In this document: in pieces, positions 5,795 through 8,679 of the stretch
Layout of the letters: each line of letters begins with the position of its first letter
Numbering within the stretch: the first letter of the stretch is position 1
Assembly: GCA_002391385.1 (NCBI GenBank)
Contig: DGEY01000003.1
Coordinates: 3,410 to 12,088 of the forward strand
Direction: 5' to 3'
DNA length: 8,679 nt
Source of the DNA: Firmicutes bacterium UBA3914
GTDB taxonomy: Bacteria; Bacillota; Limnochordia; Darwinibacteriales; Darwinibacteriaceae
Made by a program: the position numbers and the translations under genes
Notes under the pieces: model-generated
The model's database searches: none
The model's input: the letters and a program-made list of their open reading frames with translations, nothing else
Told to the model about the DNA's origin: nothing

Positions 5795-8050
5795 TTAGCT
5801 GCAGCGGCTGAAGCCGCACTCCAGGCAGGTGGCGCAGCCGCTTTCCTGGACCATGGTCCCGCTGCACTCGGGGCAGATCTCCCCGGCTAGAACCTGGCCT
5901 GAGGGGTTCGGCCCTTGGGGGTTTTCCTGGGCGGGTGCGGGATTAGCTGAGTTCACCACGCCCTTTTTGCCGCCGTTTACACCGTTATTCTTGATGTGCT
6001 CCTCCAGGACCTGGGCGATGGCATCGGGACAGGAAAGGACCTGGGTGCCATCCTGCCAGATGGGATGGGGGCAGCGGATGCCCTTAAGCTGCTTCACCAC
6101 CTGCGTGGGCTCCACTCCGGAACGGAGGGCCAAAGAGGCGAGCCTGGCGGTGGCTTCGGAAAAGGCTCCGGCACAGCCGCCCGCTTTACCGATGGTGGTG
6201 AACACTTCGCAGATGCCCTGATCATCTGAGTTGATGGTCACATAGAGCGTGCCGCAGCCGGTTTTGATGCGGATGGTCTCTCCCCGGGTCACCCGCGGCC
6301 GCCTGCGGGGTGCGGGCCTGGCTGGTGCCCCGGAGGTTTTTTCCTCCCCATCCTCCTTTTGATGGCCCACGGTGAGCACTTCCCCTTCCCGGGAGCCGGC
6401 GCGGTACACCGTAACGCCCTTGCAGCCCAGCTCATAGGCGAGCTCGTAGACCTTCCGGATGTCATCCTTGGTGGCTTCCCGGGGGAAGTTCACCGTCTTG
6501 CTTACGGCGTTATCCGTGTATTCCTGGAAGGCGGCCTGCATGCGGATGTGCCACTCCGGTGACACATCGTAGGCGGTGACCAAAACCCGCTTCAGATCCT
6601 CCGGGAACTCTTCCAGATGCTTGACGCTCCCCGTTTGGGCCACCTGCGCGATGAGCTCTTGGGAATAGAGGCCCCGCTCCTTTAAGATCAGCTCGAACAT
6701 GGGGTTAACTTCGATCAAGCGGTCGTTATCCAGCACGTTGCGGGTAAAGGCCAAGGCAAACAGGGGCTCAATCCCGCTGGAACAGCCGGCGATGATGGAG
6801 ATGGTGCCCGTGGGGGCAATGGTGGTCACCGTGGCATTGCGCATGGGCCTGCCGGTGGCCTCATAGACGCTGCCTGGGTAGTTGGGGAACGATCCCCGCT
6901 CCTCCGCGAGCTTGGAGGAGGCTTCGTGCCCCGTGGTCTGGATGAACTTCATGATCTGGCGCCCCAGCTCCACACCTTCTTCGCTGTTATAGGGCACGCC
7001 CAGGCGGATCAGCAGATCAGCAAAGCCCATGACCCCCAGGCCGATCTTGCGGTTGGCAAAGGTCATCTTCTTGATTTCCTCCAGGGGATAGCGGTTCACA
7101 TCGATCACGTTGTCCAAAAAGCGCACCGCGATCTCCACCACTTCCCCAAGGCGGTCCCAGTCGATGGTCCAGGCATCCCCTTCCCGCTTGACCATCTTGG
7201 CCAGGTTGATGGAGCCCAGATTGCAGCTCTCATTGGGCAGTAGGGGCTGCTCGCCGCAGGGATTGGTGGCTTCGATCACCCCCACATGGGGCGTGGGATT
7301 GAAGCGGTTGATCCGGTCCAGGAAGATGATCCCCGGCTCCCCGTTCCGCCAGGCCATTTCCACGATCAGCTCAAACACTTCCCTGGCCTGCAGCTCGCCC
7401 ACGGCCTCTTTGGTCCGGGGGTTGATCAGCGGATAGGTTGCGTCCGCGAACACCGCTTCCATGAACTCCTCGGTGATGGCCACGGAGATGTTGAAGTTGG
7501 TGATCTCATTGGGATCGGCCTTGCACTGGATGAACTTGAGGATGTCCGGGTGATCCACCCGCAAAATGCCCATGTTGGCGCCCCGGCGGGTGCCCCCCTG
7601 CTTGATGGCATCGGTGGCCGCGTTGTAGCAGCGCATGAAGGAAACGGGCCCGCTGGCCACCCCGCCTGTGGTGCTCACCACATCAAAACTTGGACGCAGG
7701 CGCGAAAAACTAAAGCCTGTCCCGCCTCCGGATTTCTGGATCAGTGCGGTATTCTTCAGGGTTTCAAAGATGCCCTCCATGGAATCTTCGATGGGCAGGA
7801 CAAAGCAGGCCGACAGCTGCTGCAGCTCCCTGCCGGCGTTCATCAAGGTGGGGCTGTTGGGGAGGAACTCCAGGTTGTCCATGATCTGGAAGAAGCGCTC
7901 TTCCCAAATGGGATCCTCCTCCAGCTGGGCGATGTTTTTCGCCACCCTGCGGAGCATGTCTTCCGGTGTCTCCACCACCTCACTGCCAACCTTGGATAAG
8001 TAGCGGCGTTCCAGTACGATTCGGGCGTTTTCTGAGACTTGCACCTGCAT
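5795..8050 (-). CDS. nrdJ: Class II (adenosylcobalamin-dependent) ribonucleoside-diphosphate reductase
   Basis: Makes deoxyribonucleotides using a cysteine thiyl radical generated from coenzyme B12, without oxygen and without a separate radical subunit. In the 751 residues, NPCGE (263-267) supplies Asn263, the thiyl Cys265 and Glu267. Cys82 (LSACFVLP) and Cys276 (ESCNLGS) are the redox pair; the 11-residue step from Cys265 to Cys276 matches the Thermotoga enzyme. PTGTISIIAGCSSGIEP (413-429) is another family hallmark. No N-terminal ATP cone is visible. A basic, proline-rich linker (about 560-590) leads to a TSCPD domain (about 590-685; Cys599, Cys614, Cys626, Cys660). A second loose linker precedes a C-terminal cysteine cluster (Cys726, 729, 739, 742, 745, 750) that probably combines a zinc ribbon with the thiols that re-reduce the active site. 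The ATG has AGGAAGGAAG directly upstream. The gene has its own promoter overlapped by NrdR-like boxes, and perR lies upstream behind a terminator. Confidence 0.96.
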   Translation of the reverse strand: MQVQVSENARIVLERRYLSKVGSEVVETPEDMLRRVAKNIAQLEEDPIWEERFFQIMDNLEFLPNSPTLMNAGRELQQLSACFVLPIEDSMEGIFETLKNTALIQKSGGGTGFSFSRLRPSFDVVSTTGGVASGPVSFMRCYNAATDAIKQGGTRRGANMGILRVDHPDILKFIQCKADPNEITNFNISVAITEEFMEAVFADATYPLINPRTKEAVGELQAREVFELIVEMAWRNGEPGIIFLDRINRFNPTPHVGVIEATNPCGEQPLLPNESCNLGSINLAKMVKREGDAWTIDWDRLGEVVEIAVRFLDNVIDVNRYPLEEIKKMTFANRKIGLGVMGFADLLIRLGVPYNSEEGVELGRQIMKFIQTTGHEASSKLAEERGSFPNYPGSVYEATGRPMRNATVTTIAPTGTISIIAGCSSGIEPLFALAFTRNVLDNDRLIEVNPMFELILKERGLYSQELIAQVAQTGSVKHLEEFPEDLKRVLVTAYDVSPEWHIRMQAAFQEYTDNAVSKTVNFPREATKDDIRKVYELAYELGCKGVTVYRAGSREGEVLTVGHQKEDGEEKTSGAPARPAPRRRPRVTRGETIRIKTGCGTLYVTINSDDQGICEVFTTIGKAGGCAGAFSEATARLASLALRSGVEPTQVVKQLKGIRCPHPIWQDGTQVLSCPDAIAQVLEEHIKNNGVNGGKKGVVNSANPAPAQENPQGPNPSGQVLAGEICPECSGTMVQESGCATCLECGFSRCS

Positions 8051-8068
8051 CTTCCTTCCTGTGGATTT

Positions 8069-8084
8069 CTACCAGAGATAGTTA
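8069..8084 (-). promoter_or_regulatory. Weaker NrdR-like box downstream of the nrdJ promoter
   Basis: On the plus strand the core reads ACCAGAGATAGT, which fits 9 of the 12 central positions of the NrdR consensus (as I recall it, aCwATATaTwGt). It lies about 6-21 bases into the predicted nrdJ transcript. It starts 32 bp from the better box at 8101-8116, the three-helical-turn spacing typical of tandem NrdR boxes. Alone it would not be called; the spacing is what gives it weight. Confidence 0.5.
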
Positions 8085-8097
8085 TGATTGCGGGATA

Positions 8098-8126
8098 ATT
8101 ATACTACATATTGTACATGAAGTAAA
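8098..8126 (-). promoter_or_regulatory. nrdJ promoter, sigma-A type
   Basis: On the minus strand, TTTACT (8126-8121, 4 of 6 against TTGACA) is followed after exactly 17 bp by a perfect TATAAT (8103-8098). Transcription should start near 8091-8089, giving a leader of about 40 nt before the nrdJ ATG, too short for a B12 riboswitch. The NrdR-like box 8101-8116 sits in the spacer and over the -10, an ideal position for repression. Confidence 0.75.
8101..8116 (-). promoter_or_regulatory. NrdR-like box overlapping the nrdJ -10 element
   Basis: The plus-strand core ACTACATATTGT matches 11 of 12 central positions of the NrdR consensus as I recall it (aCwATATaTwGt). It covers the spacer and part of the -10 of the nrdJ promoter. 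NrdR is the zinc-finger/ATP-cone repressor that senses (d)ATP and controls ribonucleotide reductase genes in most bacteria. Its gene is not in this window. Confidence 0.7.
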
Positions 8127-8135
8127 TGGCAGGCC

Positions 8136-8174
8136 AAAAAAAATCTGAGCACCCGGCGCTGCCGCGGTACTCAG
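8136..8174 (-). terminator. Intrinsic terminator of perR
   Basis: On the minus strand, CTGAGTACC (8174-8166) pairs with GGTGCTCAG (8153-8145) over nine base pairs with one wobble. An inner CGGC/GCCG stem extends it past a bulged G, leaving the loop AGC. The hairpin is followed by A and eight T residues (8143-8136). It begins 15 bases after the perR stop, so perR and nrdJ should be separate transcription units. Confidence 0.88.
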
Positions 8175-8188
8175 AAAACAGGCAGAAG

Positions 8189-8602
8189 CTAGTTGGCTCG
8201 GCCCATGGAGTTGTTGTTGGCGCAGTCGGGACAGAGCCCGTAAAACTCCAGGCGGTGGGAGGTCACTTCATAGCCCCGCTCCGCCACCTTCTCCTCCAGC
8301 CCTTCCACAACGGGCATATCCAAATCCTCGATCAGGCCGCACTCCTCGCAGACAAAGTGGTAGTGCAGCTCCTTGTTGGCATCAAAGCGCGAATGGGTGG
8401 CGCCAAAGGCCAGCTCCTGGATCTCTCCGTGCTCGCTCAAGGTCTTTAGATTGCGGTATATGGTACCCAGACTCACGTGGGGCATCTCCTTGCGCACTTC
8501 CTGGTAGACCCAATCGGCGGTGGGATGGCATTTAGTGCCCCGCAGGACCTCCAGGATAACCTCCCGCTGTCTGGTGCGTCGGACAAAACCTTTGGGTTTC
8601 AC
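8189..8602 (-). CDS. perR: Fur-family peroxide-responsive repressor, PerR-like
   Basis: DNA-binding metalloregulator of 137 residues. It has an N-terminal winged helix (RQREVILEVL, then VSLGTIYRNLKTL as the recognition region) and a C-terminal dimerisation domain. The regulatory metal ligands of B. subtilis PerR (His37, Asp85, His91, His93, Asp104) are matched by His26, Asp74, His80, His82 and Asp93 with identical spacing. Asp93 at the Asp104 position is the residue that separates PerR from Fur, so peroxide sensing by iron-catalysed histidine oxidation is likely. Cys85, Cys88, Cys124 and Cys127 form the structural zinc site. The start is a GTG with GGAGGAG five bases upstream. The N-terminus is about ten residues shorter than in B. 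subtilis PerR. A PerR-box-like dyad just upstream suggests autoregulation. Fur or Zur function is less likely but not excluded without a close homologue. Confidence 0.85.
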   Translation of the reverse strand: MKPKGFVRRTRQREVILEVLRGTKCHPTADWVYQEVRKEMPHVSLGTIYRNLKTLSEHGEIQELAFGATHSRFDANKELHYHFVCEECGLIEDLDMPVVEGLEEKVAERGYEVTSHRLEFYGLCPDCANNNSMGRAN

Positions 8603-8614
8603 AGTAACTCCTCC

Positions 8615-8629
8615 AGGTAATAATTATCA
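8615..8629 (-). promoter_or_regulatory. PerR-box-like operator upstream of perR
   Basis: On the minus strand, TGATAATTATTACCT matches 11 of 15 positions of the B. subtilis PerR box TTATAATTATTATAA, with the palindromic core ATAATTAT at 8620-8627. It lies between the predicted perR transcription start and the Shine-Dalgarno sequence, about +11 to +25, where bound repressor would block elongation or open-complex escape. Negative autoregulation is inferred from position and sequence. Confidence 0.6.
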
Positions 8630-8646
8630 TGATCAGTTCTTAGCTA

Positions 8647-8676
8647 ATTTTACCCCACCACCCTGGGCCGCGTCAA
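8647..8676 (-). promoter_or_regulatory. perR promoter, sigma-A type
   Basis: On the minus strand, TTGACG (8676-8671, 5 of 6) is followed after 18 bp by TAAAAT (8652-8647, 5 of 6). The AT-rich -10 stands out from a GC-rich spacer. Transcription should start near 8640, leaving a leader of about 38 nt that contains the PerR-like box and the Shine-Dalgarno site. Confidence 0.7.
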
Positions 8677-8679
8677 GAC

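Noticed and set aside
7286..7999. Long open frame (237 codons) on the plus strand opposite nrdJ
   Set aside because: It lies entirely antisense to a gene with clear catalytic motifs; its His/Gly/Pro-rich composition is what the complement of GC-rich coding DNA gives, and no domain is recognisable.
8051..8091. Cobalamin riboswitch upstream of nrdJ
   Set aside because: B12-dependent reductases can be preceded by one, but the predicted leader is only about 40 nt and contains no B12-box-like sequence or large fold.
1..8679. Search for tRNA, rRNA, CRISPR arrays, insertion sequences, attachment sites and phage genes
   Set aside because: Nothing supporting any of these was seen; the window is nearly filled by housekeeping genes of uniform composition.

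Overview
The window looks like chromosomal DNA of a high-GC (about 60% by eye), probably anaerobic or microaerophilic member of the Bacillota (Firmicutes). The pointers are an adenosylcobalamin-dependent class II ribonucleotide reductase, a Fur-family regulator with the residue set of PerR, a secreted protein with S-layer homology (SLH) modules, a DNA polymerase I whose proofreading domain has lost its catalytic acids, and strong Shine-Dalgarno sites with GTG and TTG starts. The species cannot be named from this sequence. Most of the window is coding and no gene-free stretch exceeds 170 bases.

Layout. From 4385 down to 1 on the minus strand runs a tightly packed operon: polA, mutM, coaE, mgsA and the first seven codons of a further gene that leaves the window. 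The genes are separated by 3 bp or overlap by 4 or 26 bp, so they are probably translationally coupled. A 169-bp divergent intergenic region separates polA from a plus-strand gene for an SLH-domain envelope protein (4555-5718), whose C-terminal half carries three DW-centred repeats I cannot assign to a known family. That gene converges on nrdJ (5795-8050, minus), with a 16-bp hairpin between them. Upstream of nrdJ, on the same strand, lies perR (8189-8602), ended by a good intrinsic terminator.

How the parts work together. The polA operon joins DNA synthesis and repair (Pol I, Fpg glycosylase) to CoA biosynthesis and the methylglyoxal bypass. nrdJ supplies deoxynucleotides by an oxygen-independent B12 radical mechanism. 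Its promoter (TTTACT-N17-TATAAT) is overlapped by a good NrdR-like box, with a weaker second box 32 bp away. perR has its own promoter at the window edge (TTGACG-N18-TAAAAT), with a PerR-box-like dyad just downstream that suggests autoregulation.

I found no phage, transposon, CRISPR or RNA gene. The window is mainly housekeeping. The points most worth a second look are the repeats in the SLH protein, a 12-codon out-of-frame ORF covering the TTG start of polA, and the operator layout at nrdJ and perR.
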